This document shows, in pieces, positions 36,523 to 44,759 of a DNA stretch of 64,000 bases. Made by a program: the position numbers and the translations under genes. Source of the DNA: Bedellia somnulentella. Taxonomy: Eukaryota > Arthropoda > Insecta > Lepidoptera > Bedelliidae. Numbering within the stretch: the first letter of the stretch is position 1; the number at the start of each line of letters is the position of its first letter. Below the pieces are notes generated by a model that was given only the letters and a program-made list of their open reading frames with translations, had not been told where the DNA came from and did not search any database. The stretch covers positions 17,316 through 81,315 of the forward strand of contig CAUYWD010000241.1 of assembly GCA_963576735.1 (NCBI GenBank), in the 5' to 3' direction.

Positions 36523-39394
36523 AATTTTACTGATTGCATTTTTGGCATCAGTATCGATCCCTAATCATCACCTGATAGTTATTTTGAAAATATATTTCAT
36601 GTACAGAATTGACCTCTCTACAGATTTATTAAAAGTATAGAAGATAACTTTTTAGTAATGAATAATTTGAAATTATTTAATCCTGGCGACCGACCCTAAT
36701 TATGTGATGAATATGGAAATGGGATGAACCTATGCAATTACTATATTGTCACTGATTCTCGATATGAGTCATGAGTCCCATGGCATTTGACTGTGGTGAC
36801 TCACTGACAGTATTTTGTAATATTTTTTGTAAATAGTTTGTAAATATACCTAAACATGAGTTACTAATATAGTTTTTCATAAGTGTTTTAACTAACCAAT
36901 GGGTCCCTGTAACCTGAATAAATAAATAAATGATGATGATAAGGGTACAAATTTTGAATTAAATCGGTCCGTTTAATGTTTGTCAGAATCGAGTTCAAAG
37001 GAATCGGTTACATACATACATTCAGGTGAAGCTAACATAAACGTGTTAAAAACACAGAAAATGGTCGTAAATTATAAAGGGATCTGGTTTTACGTCGTTT
37101 GAGATTTAATACATACATAGTGTATATGCCGTGTAGTGTCAGCTTAGAAAAGCACTACCCCATTTCTTCCGGTGGGTGTACGTAAGGGCGATTATTGGGG
37201 CTTTTAAAGGATTTTTGGGCGATGCTGTTGGAGACCCATCACTAACAACCTTTATATTACCATCTTTTCCCTACTAAAATTTCCAAAAGAGGCTGAGGAG
37301 TTTCTAATTCCTTAGCTCTGGCTACCCCTTCTAGGTATCTATAGCCGTGAGTATATGTATCTATGTATAGTGTATATAGACTGTATGCGAATTTTGGAAA
37401 GATTACTTTAACATGAAATAATCTATTAACAAATAGTATGTTACATGCCGACTTTCTTATACTCGTATCCTAGTTCCGATTGTTTTCATCTATTAATTTA
37501 ATATGCAAGTTTTAATTTTTAGTTTTTTGACGTGACAACGTCTTATAAATTGGTTTGCCGGGTGCACAGATTACAATATAGATACGCCGGGTGACACTTC
37601 AAGAAACTGCGTTACGCTCCGCTCACGTTATGCGCTCACAATGAGAGCGAGTGAGAGGCACGCGTCCCTTCCACTCGGGCATGGTTAGCCCGTCTAAGAG
37701 CGAGAGAGATAGAGATAATTTCATCCCTCTTCCTACTGTACGAATGAATATTCACATTAAAATTATTTTACCACTCAAAGTCGTTGTCACGTAAAACTTT
37801 CGCCCGTATACCGACTTATACAGGCAACCAATTTTTTTTTGTAATTATTATTCTTTACCGTCATCAGTCTCTATTAAAAAATAAATGAAATAGTAGTCTC
37901 ACTTTGGTCATTGATATTAAGTCTCTGCAATGCCGGCTGATACTCCATGGAGTCAGGACTTGGGGCCCCGGAGTCGATTCCCGGTTGGGACGGCTCGTAA
38001 AAGTTCAAAATACTCGCCTGAGGTGAGTCCTAGAATAAGAAGACGTATTATAGTATTTTCTAAGACTTTCGCGATTGCACATTACAATTAAAACAACTAC
38101 TGATTATCGGGTATTTATATACATACATATACTCATGGCTATAAATCCCTAAAGGGGGTAGCCAGAGCTGAGCAATAATAAATTCTTCAGCCACTTTTGG
38201 AAGTTGAGTGGGGAAAAGATGGTAGTACAAAGGTTGTTGGTGATGGGTCTCCAACCGCATCGCCCAAAAATCCCTTTAAAAGCCCCAAGTCCGTTAGTCG
38301 CCTCTTACGTACACCCACCGGAAGATATAGGGTAGTGCTATTCTAAGCCGACACTACACAGCTATATGTCATATGGGTATTTATATGTATATTATAATTT
38401 CAAAATCTATTATTCTCATAGAATAATAAAATACATGAAATAAATATTATGTAAACGTAGAAGTACAGTCTCATGCAAAAATATATTTAAATCTGTAATT
38501 TATTGCCGTGTAGTGTCGGCTTAGAATAACACTACCCCTTTCTACCCGTGGGTGATCGTAAGAGAAGACTAAGGGTGTAGGGGCTTTTTGAGTGGTTTTT
38601 GGGCGATGTGGTTGGAGACCCGTCACCAAAAACATTTATTATTAACATCTTTTCCCCAATCAACTTCCAAAAGTGGCTAAGGAATTTGTCATTCCAAAGC
38701 TCTGGCTACCCCGTTAAGGGATATAAATCCTTTTTGATATAGCCGTGAGTATATGTTATGTATGTATGTAAGTAATTTATTGAAAGAAAAAAGAAAAGTA
38801 ACAAACACAAACACAACGACCATTTTGATGCGTAGGGTCCGGTTTAGTTTTGTGTTTCAGTTGTAATTATTATGTATTGTTTTATGTGTTGTACAAATGT
38901 TATTTTTTGTTTTGTATGTTGTGCCTATCCTATGCACCGAATAAATATTGTCTTCTTTCTTTCAAAAACTCACGGCTATAAATCCCAAGAAGGGGTAGCC
39001 AGAGCCAAAGAATAAGGAATTCCTCAGCCACTTCTGGAAAATTGAGTGGGGAAAAGATAGCAAAAATAAAGGTTGTTGGTGATGGGTCTCCAACCGCATC
39101 GCCCAAAAACCACTTAAAAAGCCCCACACCCTTAGTCGCCTCATACGACACCCTTGGTTAGAAAGGGGTAGTGATATTCTAAGCCGGCACTACACGGCAA
39201 TATTATACTGCTTTGACTTAAACTAAGAAAACGCTTTTAGGCGGCCGTTGAATTCCTTTGAGTATGTGTTACTCGGCAGGTTTCATTCTTACAGATGACT
39301 TATATTTGGTAGAATCATCGCTGTTGAATCTCACGGAATGGAGCGAGTTACGTGGCAGCCTCTGTCCGCCGGGGTTGAGCGTTTTCAACGCCAT
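22407..39394 (-). CDS. Unrecognised 285-residue coiled-coil protein, seven exons
   Basis: Exons on the minus strand: 39394-39293, 38029-37903, 28156-28002, 26377-26246, 24625-24509, 23577-23479, 22532-22407 (TAG). All junctions are GT-AG, phases are 0,1,0,0,0,0 and the total is 858 nt. It starts MALKTLNPGGQRLPRNSLHS at AAAATGG. Residues 35-76 are Ser/Pro-rich (NFYEPSQPGIDSGAPSPDS). Residues about 80-170 are heptad-like and charged (QVVEQRADLEANHSTLSNLL, EELRRKLKRKVDECHAEKRD). A loop with NMVSRNVAK follows, then a second coiled-coil at about 212-265 and a tail LPPTPSTKQCSRFA. There is no signal peptide or membrane segment. A cytoskeletal or centrosomal role is possible but only inferred from the coiled coils. 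I could not name a family. Confidence 0.82.
22567..22815 (+). repeat. SINE A copy, full length
   Basis: It runs from GCTGTGTAGTGTCGGCTTAG to GTGAGTATATATATG, 35 bp from the acceptor of the last coiled-coil-gene exon. Confidence 0.85.
23060..23290 (+). repeat. Cluster of old tail fragments (LINE D, SINE A, SINE B)
   Basis: A LINE D end (TCTACCCCAATGGTAACTA, about 23068), a SINE A end (CTCTGGCTACCCCTTTCAG to GCCGTAAGTATAGG, 23181-23222) and a weak SINE B body piece (GTTCTGAATATCA) follow one another. Confidence 0.45.
23702..23755. repeat. (CA)n microsatellite
   Basis: Imperfect CA run with CG interruptions, in intron 5 of the coiled-coil gene. Confidence 0.85.
23860..24020 (+). repeat. LINE-like 3' tail with (AATA)n
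   Basis: Sequence resembling a LINE untranslated end, finishing in repeated AATAAATAAAT. No coding part remains. Confidence 0.4.
24176..24474 (-). repeat. SINE A copy with internal duplication
   Basis: The segment CAACCGCATCGCCCAAAAAT and the following bases occur twice (about 24308 and 24365), making the copy about 55 bp longer than normal. It ends 34 bp before the exon 5 donor. Confidence 0.8.
24750..25102 (-). pseudogene. LINE D (RTE-like) C-terminal fragment
   Basis: The minus strand encodes 102 residues of the LINE D C-terminus (ERCGVKDDIVRKIEKGMLRW, GHIERMDDSKLVKEIYR, RPRRTHLDQIENVLKKAGV) and then the hairpin tail. It is 5'-truncated with an intact frame and lies in intron 4 of the coiled-coil gene. 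Confidence 0.85.
25155..25350 (+). pseudogene. Second LINE family 3' end
   Basis: AAGGTCGTAGGAAG ... CCAGCAGAGGACGTCTATGG GCTGATGATGAT is the familiar end of an insect RTE-type LINE whose 3' tail is a (GAT)n run. Degenerate frame. Confidence 0.6.
25615..25852 (-). repeat. SINE A copy, full length
   Basis: Tail CATATACTCACGGC on the left, head ACACTACACGGC on the right. The 25360-25610 stretch before it is AT-rich with nothing recognised. Confidence 0.85.
25950..26205 (-). repeat. SINE C copy, near complete
   Basis: From TTTTGTTCATGAAAACC through the tRNA-like core (GCTCTGCCAATTGAGCTACC on the plus strand) to the CCGAATTTTTTACTAATTCGG end. This is the best copy for defining the family. Confidence 0.8.
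26378..26412. repeat. (GAA)n/(TTC)n microsatellite used as polypyrimidine tract
   Basis: On the minus strand the TTC run ends in CTTCTTCAG, directly followed by exon 4 of the coiled-coil gene at 26377. The repeat therefore supplies the pyrimidine tract of the acceptor. Confidence 0.75.
26440..26842. other. Intron sequence, nothing recognised
   Basis: No coding signal, repeat family or inverted repeat that I can identify. Confidence 0.4.
26843..27116 (-). mobile_element. Dispersed repeat G, copy 1
   Basis: About 275 bp matching 37524-37828 in the opposite direction. The ends contain TTTTACGTGACAACGAC and CGTTGTCACGTCAAAA, an imperfect inverted repeat. The interior includes GGGACGCGTGCCTCTCACTC. 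Probably a non-autonomous DNA element. Confidence 0.65.
27283..27533 (+). repeat. SINE A copy, diverged
   Basis: Head CTGCCGTATAGTGCTGGC, tail GGCAGAGAGTATATGAG. Confidence 0.7.
27614..27990 (+). repeat. SINE B copy, variant head
   Basis: The tRNA-like head has AGTCCAGTGGGTAGAAC and GAGTTCCAATCCTGG with a CGCCCGAAAACAGAAGGGCG arm. The body ends GGCGTGAACGTTTATG plus (TTATG)n, 12 bp from exon 3 of the coiled-coil gene. Confidence 0.85.
28245..28612 (+). repeat. SINE B copy, standard head
   Basis: A box GATAGCCCAGTGGGTAGAAC, B box GTGTTCAAATCC, complete body, tail CGGGGATATTCGGCGTGAAC. Exon 3 lies between this copy and the preceding one. Confidence 0.88.
29847..32695 (-). CDS. LINE ORF2: endonuclease and reverse transcriptase
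   Basis: The frame has Met at 32543 (898 residues) but is open back to about 32715, and the extra stretch encodes the expected endonuclease start (VHQNIQSLSCKLLELELFI, LCLTEHWLKAEQ). The AP-endonuclease domain has YRPPKGNYD, CGDFNVD and TSDHKG. The RT has [49 protein letters not shown] and the catalytic MFADD near residue 617 of the Met-started frame. No stop or frameshift interrupts it. It looks able to make protein. Clade best guess is CR1/L2-like. See the slippery site at 32696. Confidence 0.92.
32693..33217 (-). pseudogene. LINE ORF1 C-terminal part (esterase-like)
   Basis: 174 residues with GREPCMPGASYSQI and LVILIGSSNMVKPSD, which resembles the SGNH-esterase-type ORF1 of CR1/L2 LINEs. 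Just upstream KVLVIG is readable in another frame, so the start is broken. The identification is tentative. Confidence 0.6.
32696..32702 (-). promoter_or_regulatory. Slippery heptamer TTTAAAC at ORF1/ORF2 junction
   Basis: On the minus strand ORF1 reads GCT TTA AAC TAG, so T TTA AAC is in the correct phase for a -1 shift. It is immediately followed by the ORF1 stop. ORF2 is in the -1 frame and has no Met before residue 898 from its end. Placement suggests programmed -1 frameshifting; not proven. Confidence 0.6.
33240..34440. other. Interior of the hAT element, other repeat pieces
   Basis: It contains GTCTGTCTGTCTCT and a stretch ending CTGACTCGCACTTGGCCGG (about 33560-33583), a sequence end often seen in lepidopteran repeats. 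The remainder is AT-rich with no coding signal. Confidence 0.4.
34560..34662. repeat. Tandem copies of the SINE A head
   Basis: CTAAGCCGGCACTACACGGC occurs four times in a row with units of about 20-24 bp (one copy has GTCGG, the last is shortened). Confidence 0.85.
34663..35785. other. Right part of element J
   Basis: 1.1 kb with no protein signal; GAGG/CCTC-rich motifs at 35320-35400 mirror those at 28920-29060. Confidence 0.4.
36452..36521. repeat. (GACA)n microsatellite in Helitron 1
   Basis: Seventeen or so perfect GACA units. The Helitron at 41152 carries a shorter run at the same place, so length varies between copies. Confidence 0.9.
36650..37010. repeat. Old LINE-tail-like sequence and repeat pieces
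   Basis: Ends GTAACCTGAATAAATAAAT followed by (GAT)n, like a LINE 3' end. Parts of the surroundings reappear inverted at about 40620-40760 (TTTAATTCAAAATTTG and CACCAGGATTAAATAA). Confidence 0.45.
37128..37368 (+). repeat. SINE A copy, full length
   Basis: From GCCGTGTAGTGTCAGC to GTGAGTATATGTATC. Confidence 0.8.
37524..37828 (+). mobile_element. Dispersed repeat G, copy 2
   Basis: Opposite orientation to 26843-27116. About 30 bp longer because of an insert near GATTACAATATAGATACGCC. It lies 75 bp from exon 2 of the coiled-coil gene. Confidence 0.65.
38117..38362 (-). repeat. SINE A copy, full length
   Basis: Tail CATACATATACTCATGGC, head CACTACACAGC, in intron 1 of the coiled-coil gene. 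Confidence 0.85.
38506..38769 (+). repeat. SINE A copy with duplicated tail motif
   Basis: GGGATATAAATCC is followed by a second ATAGCCGTGAGTATATG, so the tail segment is extended by about 15 bp. Confidence 0.8.
38968..39200 (-). repeat. SINE A copy, tail shortened
   Basis: Begins AACTCACGGCTATAAATCCC without the (ATAC)n run; head CACTACACGGC at right. Sequence just left (38780-38967) resembles a LINE 3' end with GAATAAATATTGTC. Confidence 0.8.
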
Positions 39395-39419
39395 TTTTAA
39401 CTGAAAAATGCAAAAATAT

Positions 39420-39782
39420 ATAACATAACATAAACGTTCACGCCAAATAACCCCGAAGGGGTTGGCAGAGGTACTAATACTTCTGAACATCACGTGACTT
39501 TGTCACCTGGTGTTCAGAGTACCCACGTTTTGCATGGACAGTGTACTCCCGTGATAGGGGACAGGCCTATCGCCGTTTTGTACGAATACACTGTCACATG
39601 ACTTAGTACAACTCAGCCATGTGGGTTTCCTCACGATGTTTTCCCTCACCGTTAACAACCATGATAAATTAACCACACATAAGTCTTTAAAAAGACAAAT
39701 TGGTGTAGGCCCGACCCAGGATTTGCACACTAGTCGTTTGCACGATAACCGAGTGTTCTACCCACTGGGCTATCACGGTTGA
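39420..39782 (-). repeat. SINE B copy upstream of the coiled-coil start codon
   Basis: Complete minus-oriented copy with tRNA head at 39715-39780. Its tail ends about 25 bp before the ATG at 39394. Confidence 0.88.
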
Positions 39783-39824
39783 ATATATATCTGCAATAAT
39801 TTTAAACTCAAGCTAAACTCAAAC

Positions 39825-39912
39825 GTTGACAACGTATACCCGCAGGGGTTGGCAGAGGTACGAAACACTTCTAAATATCACGTGACATTGTCGCCTGGTG
39901 TTCAGAGTTTGA
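39825..39912 (-). repeat. SINE B 3' fragment
   Basis: ACCCGCAGGGGTTGGCAGAG to GTGTTCAGAG, truncated at the body. Confidence 0.65.
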
Positions 39913-39944
39913 AGGTTGTTATACTAATTTATTTATCTGTGATA

Positions 39945-40225
39945 TTCATAGAGAGGATGGATGATAGAACATTGGTAAAAGGGATCTATAGAGCTAGTGT
40001 GGATGGTAATGTTAGTAGAGGACGACCACGGAGAACACACTTGGACCAAATTGAGAGTGTGCTCAAAAAGGCTGGCTTCCGAAGTATGAAGAATAAAAGA
40101 GCATGTATGAAAAGATTGATGGATGTAAACGAAGCTAGAGAGGTTTGTCAGGATCGTGCGAAGTGGCGATCATTAGTCTCTGCCTACCCCAATGGGAACT
40201 CATGGCGTGAGTATATGTATGCATG
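39945..40225 (+). pseudogene. LINE D C-terminal fragment
   Basis: Plus strand encodes IERMDDRTLVKGIYRASVDG, RPRRTHLDQIESVLKKAGF and EVCQDRAKWRSLVSAYPNG, then the hairpin tail GGCGTGAGTATATG. Frame intact over about 90 residues; 5'-truncated. Confidence 0.85.
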
Positions 40226-40352
40226 TATGTATGATATTCAGATATATCGCAGAAATGATTTATGTACAAACACGACTAGTAGGTAGATACCCCCTACTTT
40301 CGTATATTTAGAGTTATTAACACGTTTATTAGCTTCAACAGTATGTATGTAT

Positions 40353-40600
40353 TACTAATAAATAAAGGAAAGAAAAATTTCGACACAGGCGGGAATCGAA
40401 CACGCGACCTCGGGTATACGCCCCCGTCGCTCTGCCAATTGAGCTGCGTCAATGGCTGCCAGCGCGAAATTCTTCTATCCTTTATTTCTTTTACACGTTT
40501 AAGTAGTGTTTGCGTTTCCTGCGTCGAAATTTTTCTTGCCTTTATTTATTAGTAATAATCCCCACATGAGGTTTTCATGAACAAAAAGATTTAAAAAATA
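40353..40600 (-). repeat. SINE C copy
   Basis: tRNA-like core with B box (CGGGAATCGAACACGC on plus) and a deletion in the acceptor arm (GAGCTGCGTCAATGG). Lacks the CCGAATT end. Confidence 0.75.
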
Positions 40601-41151
40601 TATGTATGTAACCGACTCCTTTAAACTTGAATTTGACCCACCTTTAACGGCCCGATTTAATTCAAAATTTGTACACTTATCGAGGGTCAGAAAACGTATA
40701 ATAATTTCATAGCTTCATCCCATTATTCACCAGTCACCAGGATTAAATAACTTCAAATGATTCAGTAACAAAAAATCCCATATATAAGCTGGAAACTGAA
40801 AAAGCGTGGGGCGCTCTGTGCTATATTTTTGACGTCATCCATCGAGCAACCCACGCTTTTGAATAAATCTAAATAACGATCGAAAGTCTCTGCCTACCCC
40901 AATGGAAACTAACGGTTTAAAATTCCATCAAAACAAACGAATCTTTCCTTTATACAATACTCGTAAATATAGATAATATTATACAATCAACTTTTGATGT
41001 CTGGTACATTTATTGTGAGACAAATGAAATATTGTAACTGCTGTATATTTAATAGTTAAATTACAAGTTATTATAATTGTAATTAAAACAAACTTAATTA
41101 ATTAAAATAATAAACTAATACATTTTAATTACTTAAAAATTATATACTATA

Positions 41152-41968
41152 CTAGTGGATCGTCCCAGCTTCGCACGGGTAGCGTTGTTTTTTTTAATTT
41201 CTGAGGTTTCTTTCTTCAGTCACTGCTCAAGCATTGTGAAATTCAGCGCAATGTTTTCAATTTATTAAATTTATAGCACTCCCTAAACAGTGTAGTTTGG
41301 TGATTTTAAATGCGCTTTTATGAACGGTTCAGTATTTCCGTTTAATAGCAAATTTTTAAATAAAACGCTATGAAGTATTTATAACAATCTAAAAAATAAA
41401 TCATTTCATTACGTGATGTAGGATGCAACTACTGGCGCCATCTAGTATGTTATATGTAAATTAGTAAAGATTTATCACGGGCGCGGTGGCTTATTTTATG
41501 TATAATTTCGGTGTTTGTCTACCGATTTCTATGATTCTTTTTTTTTTTGAATAGGTAATAATGTTACCTTTTTTAAATTAGGGATGAGTGAGAGGTTTAC
41601 AAACGTAAGAGTAAATAAATATAATAAAAATGTTCCGAACTGCTAAGCTATCAGGAATTACACGTGTTATTGTGAGTCAACCGTAAAAGATAGACATAAA
41701 CTGTTGAGGCTTTTTTTTTAGATAATTTTATGAAGAATATTTCCGTCACACATAATTTCTATGTAAGTTTAACCATTGAGGCTGCACACGCGACGGAAGC
41801 TTAAAAAATGGAGTAACTTCTCCCGTTTCCCCAAAATTTCCCAAAATTCCCCTTTACTACTCTGCTGGAAAGCATACAAAAACCTGCGCAGGTGTATGAA
41901 GAATAATTGTACCAAGTTTCGTTAAAATCCGTTGAGTAGTTTTTGTTTCCATAAGGAACATACAAACC

Positions 41969-42022
<54 letters not shown>

Positions 42023-42144
42023 AATTTTACTGATTGCATTTTTAGCATCAGTATCGACCCCTAATCACCACATGATGGTTATTTTGAAAATATATTTCAT
42101 GTACAGAATTGACCTCTCTACAGATTTATTATAAGTATAGAAGA
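41152..42144 (-). mobile_element. Helitron 2, uninterrupted, 993 bp
   Basis: Minus strand: begins TCTTCTATACTTATAATAAA after A, ends GATCCACTAG before T. No target duplication, as expected. It contains a (GACA)n run at about 41966-42020 and no Rep/helicase frame. It serves as the reference for Helitron 1. Confidence 0.85.
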
Positions 42145-42169
42145 TTATAAAAATAAAAAAAAATCGCTG

Positions 42170-42640
42170 CCGCTTGGTGGTAAGGTACCAAGGAGGCTGG
42201 CGGCATTGCCCCTTTGTATAGCCAAACTAATACGTTGGGCAAAATACACACCAGCCACCAGGATCACCACATGCCTCCACCAAGCGCGCCGAAATTTCCT
42301 TAAAAAATCGACGGGCACTTGGACCCCATGGACCGAGGGTCTCAACAGCGAAAGCAGTAAAAATATGGTCTTCACCTATATTACTGTATTTCCGCTTCTT
42401 GAGACCCTGAGCATCATTAGCCGCAGAACCAGCCCTAGACGCAGACCCCGATAAATGGGACGGCGCCAGTGTGTCGACGCAAGTTGCGTCCCACACTAGT
42501 GTCTTCCCATTTTTCCATGGAATCAACGACATACCATCTGGCCTCTTACCATCATCGCGCAGCAAACCTGACGGTTCCAGGATAGCTGGAATGTTGACAG
42601 TGGTAAGAGCCCGTCTGATGATGTCATTGATTGCTGCTTA
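42170..42640 (-). pseudogene. Fragment of a mobile-element ORF (KRPDG...WDATCVDTLAPS domain)
   Basis: The minus strand encodes LLRDDGKRPDGMSLIPWKNG, LVWDATCVDTLAPSH, KKRKYSNIGEDHIFTAFAVE and TLGPWGPSARRFF. After a frameshift near 42270 it continues as AQRISLAIQRGNAASLLGTL. I recognise this set of motifs from uncharacterised ORFs that recur in metazoan genomes, often with reverse transcriptase. Asp/Glu residues suggest a nuclease-like fold, but that is a guess. The copy is broken and incomplete. Confidence 0.55.
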
Positions 42641-42744
42641 TTTACGGCCTGTATGTATCTATTTATCGCCGCCATATTGGGACCTGGAAAACCTTTCGCG
42701 CTTTGATCATATTCATCAATATTTTCATGTTACGAGTACAAGAT

Positions 42745-42950
42745 ACATACATACGTTAGGTATACTCACGGCTACGAATCCCTAGGAGGGGTAGCCAGAG
42801 CTGCGGAATAAGAAATGCCCCAGCCGCTTTTGGAAGTTCAGTGGGGAAAAGATTGCAAAGTAAAGGTTCTTGGTGATGGGTCTCTAACAAAGCACTTAAT
42901 AAAGCTCAGTGGGTAAAAAGGGGTAGTGACATTCTAAGCCGGCACTATTA
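42745..42950 (-). repeat. SINE A copy with central deletion
   Basis: Lacks the GCATCGCCC box; ends CCGGCACTA. Head-to-head with the next copy. Confidence 0.75.
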
Positions 42951-42956
42951 TGTTAA

Positions 42957-43113
42957 GGGATTTTTGGGCGATGCGGTTGGAGACCCATCACCAACAACCT
43001 TTATTCTACCATCTTTTCCCCACTCAACTTCCAAAAGTGGCTGAGGAATTTCTTTTTCCTTAGCTCCGGCTACCCCTTCTGGGGATTATTAGCCGTAAGT
43101 ATATGTATGTATG
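42957..43113 (+). repeat. SINE A, head missing
   Basis: Starts AAGGGATTTTTGGGCGATGC; tail GCCGTAAGTATATGTATG. Confidence 0.8.
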
Positions 43114-43129
43114 AATGTTAATGAAGCAT

Positions 43130-43640
43130 GAGAGGTATGCCAGAATCGCACAAAGTGGTTATCGATAATCTCTGCCTACCCCAATAGGACCTAATGGCGT
43201 CAGTCACTGACCTCCATTATACTATATAAGTACGCTGGACTAACGATACGTATCAAAATGACAGTTATTTACTGTGCCAATTTGAAGCGCCCCCAATGAA
43301 GGAACGAGGAACTAAATACGACGTAAACTGCAAAATGGCCAGTGTTTTTTTTACCATAAACCATAATATATCTATGGTTTTTAGAAACAATTATAAATCA
43401 ATAGTGCTGTAAAGTTTCGTTTCGATAAAACTTAGTCTTTCCTTTAAGTAGAAACATTTTATCGATATATTTTATCTTACTGTCCCATCTCTTTTATTAG
43501 TTCCTTGTTCCTTCACTGCTGCCGTAAGCGCCAAAATGGCGAAAATACAAATCGCCTCACTGTCACCCTGCCTATAATTAGTCCAGCGTACTTATATAGT
43601 ATAATGGAGGTCAGTGGCGTCAGTATATATATCTATGTTC
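43130..43640 (+). repeat. LINE D 3' end split by a MITE
   Basis: LINE D coding end and CTACCCCAATAGGACCTAAT tail up to 43204, resuming at 43617. Confidence 0.75.
43205..43616. mobile_element. 412-bp MITE with 39-bp perfect inverted ends
   Basis: Starts CACTGACCTCCATTATACTA and ends with its exact inverse. The target duplication GCGTCAGT lies at 43197-43204 and 43617-43624. The 8-bp duplication suggests the hAT superfamily. Non-coding. Confidence 0.92.
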
Positions 43641-43649
43641 TTTAATCTG

Positions 43650-43745
43650 TTATCTACACCTACGAAGACAGGGCGTAGCGTGGATAGGTGACAATTTTGT
43701 AGGCCGCGATTTCGAATCTCGCTGAGGGCCAATTTGTATGTTATG
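43650..43745 (+). repeat. tRNA-like SINE fragment
   Basis: GCGTAGCGTGGATAGGTGAC and a B-box-like GATTTCGAATCTCG spaced as in a tRNA-derived head. Confidence 0.45.
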
Positions 43746-43770
43746 ATATATTATTTTAATTTAATTGGCT

Positions 43771-44030
43771 TTGTTGTGTCGTCTTAGAGTAGCACTACCC
43801 CGTTTGCTAGGCTGTACGAAAGAGGTATACGAGGAAGTACGATTAAGGGTATTGGGCCCTTTTAATGGATTTTTAGGTTATGCGGTTGGAGACCCATCAC
43901 CAGCAACCTTTACTCTACCATCTTTTCCCCCCTTGACTTCTAAAAATGTCCACCATTTTATTTATGTCACCGTGTATTTTCTAACTCCTTAACTCAGGCT
44001 ACCCCTTCTAGGGATGAATAGCCGTGATAT
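43771..44030 (+). repeat. SINE A copy, diverged
   Basis: GTTGTGTCGTCTTAGAGTAG to GATGAATAGCCGTGA, with small insertions in the second half. Confidence 0.7.
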
Positions 44031-44073
44031 ATCACTGGCTTAGAATTAAATGATGATAATAATAAATACTTAC

Positions 44074-44200
44074 ATCAGAACAGCTGATCCCAGCCGAAGA
44101 GGTAGTACACGGAGGGCCCGCTGGTACGGACTGCAGATTCGGTACACGAAATGTCCCGAATTGCGCAAATACACACACAGTTCGCGTACAGGGTGATTTA
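44074..44200 (-). promoter_or_regulatory. Candidate 5' untranslated exon of the coiled-coil gene
   Basis: A GC-rich island on the minus strand ends CTGTTCTGAT followed by GTAAGTATTT, a consensus splice donor. The first coding exon of the coiled-coil gene is preceded by a good acceptor (GCATTTTTCAG, next to 39404). The two could be joined. No transcript evidence; it could belong to another transcript. Confidence 0.35.
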
Positions 44201-44204
44201 TTTG

Positions 44205-44355
44205 TAATAAATAAAGGAAAGAAAAATTTCGACACTCTGCCAATTGAGCTACCGTGTCAATGGCTACCAGCGCGAAATTCTTCTATCCTTTATTTCTTTT
44301 ACACGTTTAAGTAGTGTTTGCGTTTCCTACCTCCGAATTTTTTACTAATTCGAAT
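44205..44355 (-). repeat. SINE C with half the tRNA core deleted
   Basis: TTTCGACACTCTGCCAATTG shows the join; the B-box half is missing. Confidence 0.7.
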
Positions 44356-44489
44356 ATTGATTTATTTGTAATTAAATTGAAACGTAAATTAAAATAGTGT
44401 AAAAGTAAGTAAAAAAGATTAAAGCGGGTGTCGGAAGAGGCAATTTGTTGTTGACTTTGCTGGATTTTCTCCACTTGAGTTTCTAATTT

Positions 44490-44757
44490 AATTAAGGTTA
44501 ATTTATCATGGTTGTTAACGGTGAGGGAAAACATCGTGAGGAAACCCACATGGCTGAGTTGTACTTAGTCATGTGACAGTGTATTCGTACAAAACGGCGA
44601 TGGGCTTGCCCCCTATCACGTGAGTACACTGTCCATGCAAAACGTGGGTACTCTGAACACCAGTTGACAAAGTCACGTGATGTTCAGAAGTATTAGTACC
44701 TCTGCCAACCCCTTCGGGGATATTCGGCGTGAACGTTTATGTTATGTTATGTTATGA
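44490..44757 (+). repeat. SINE B, head missing
   Basis: From GGTTAATTTATCATGG to the (TTATG)n tail; it begins inside a piece of older sequence. Confidence 0.8.
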
Positions 44758-44759
44758 GT

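Larger units (their letters stand above)
28739..36644 (-). mobile_element. Helitron 1, broken by a stack of nested insertions
   Basis: Read on the minus strand it starts TCTTCTATACTT after an A (36644) and ends CCACTAG before a T (28739), as Helitrons do. The two outer pieces (28739-28868 and about 35786-36644) match the uninterrupted copy at 41152-42144. The central 6.9 kb is foreign. It has no Rep/helicase, so it is non-autonomous, and lies in intron 2 of the coiled-coil gene. Confidence 0.85.

Noticed and set aside
36243..36548. Protein with CLSV repeats (also 41857-42048)
   Set aside because: Simply the translation of the (GACA)n microsatellite in the Helitrons.
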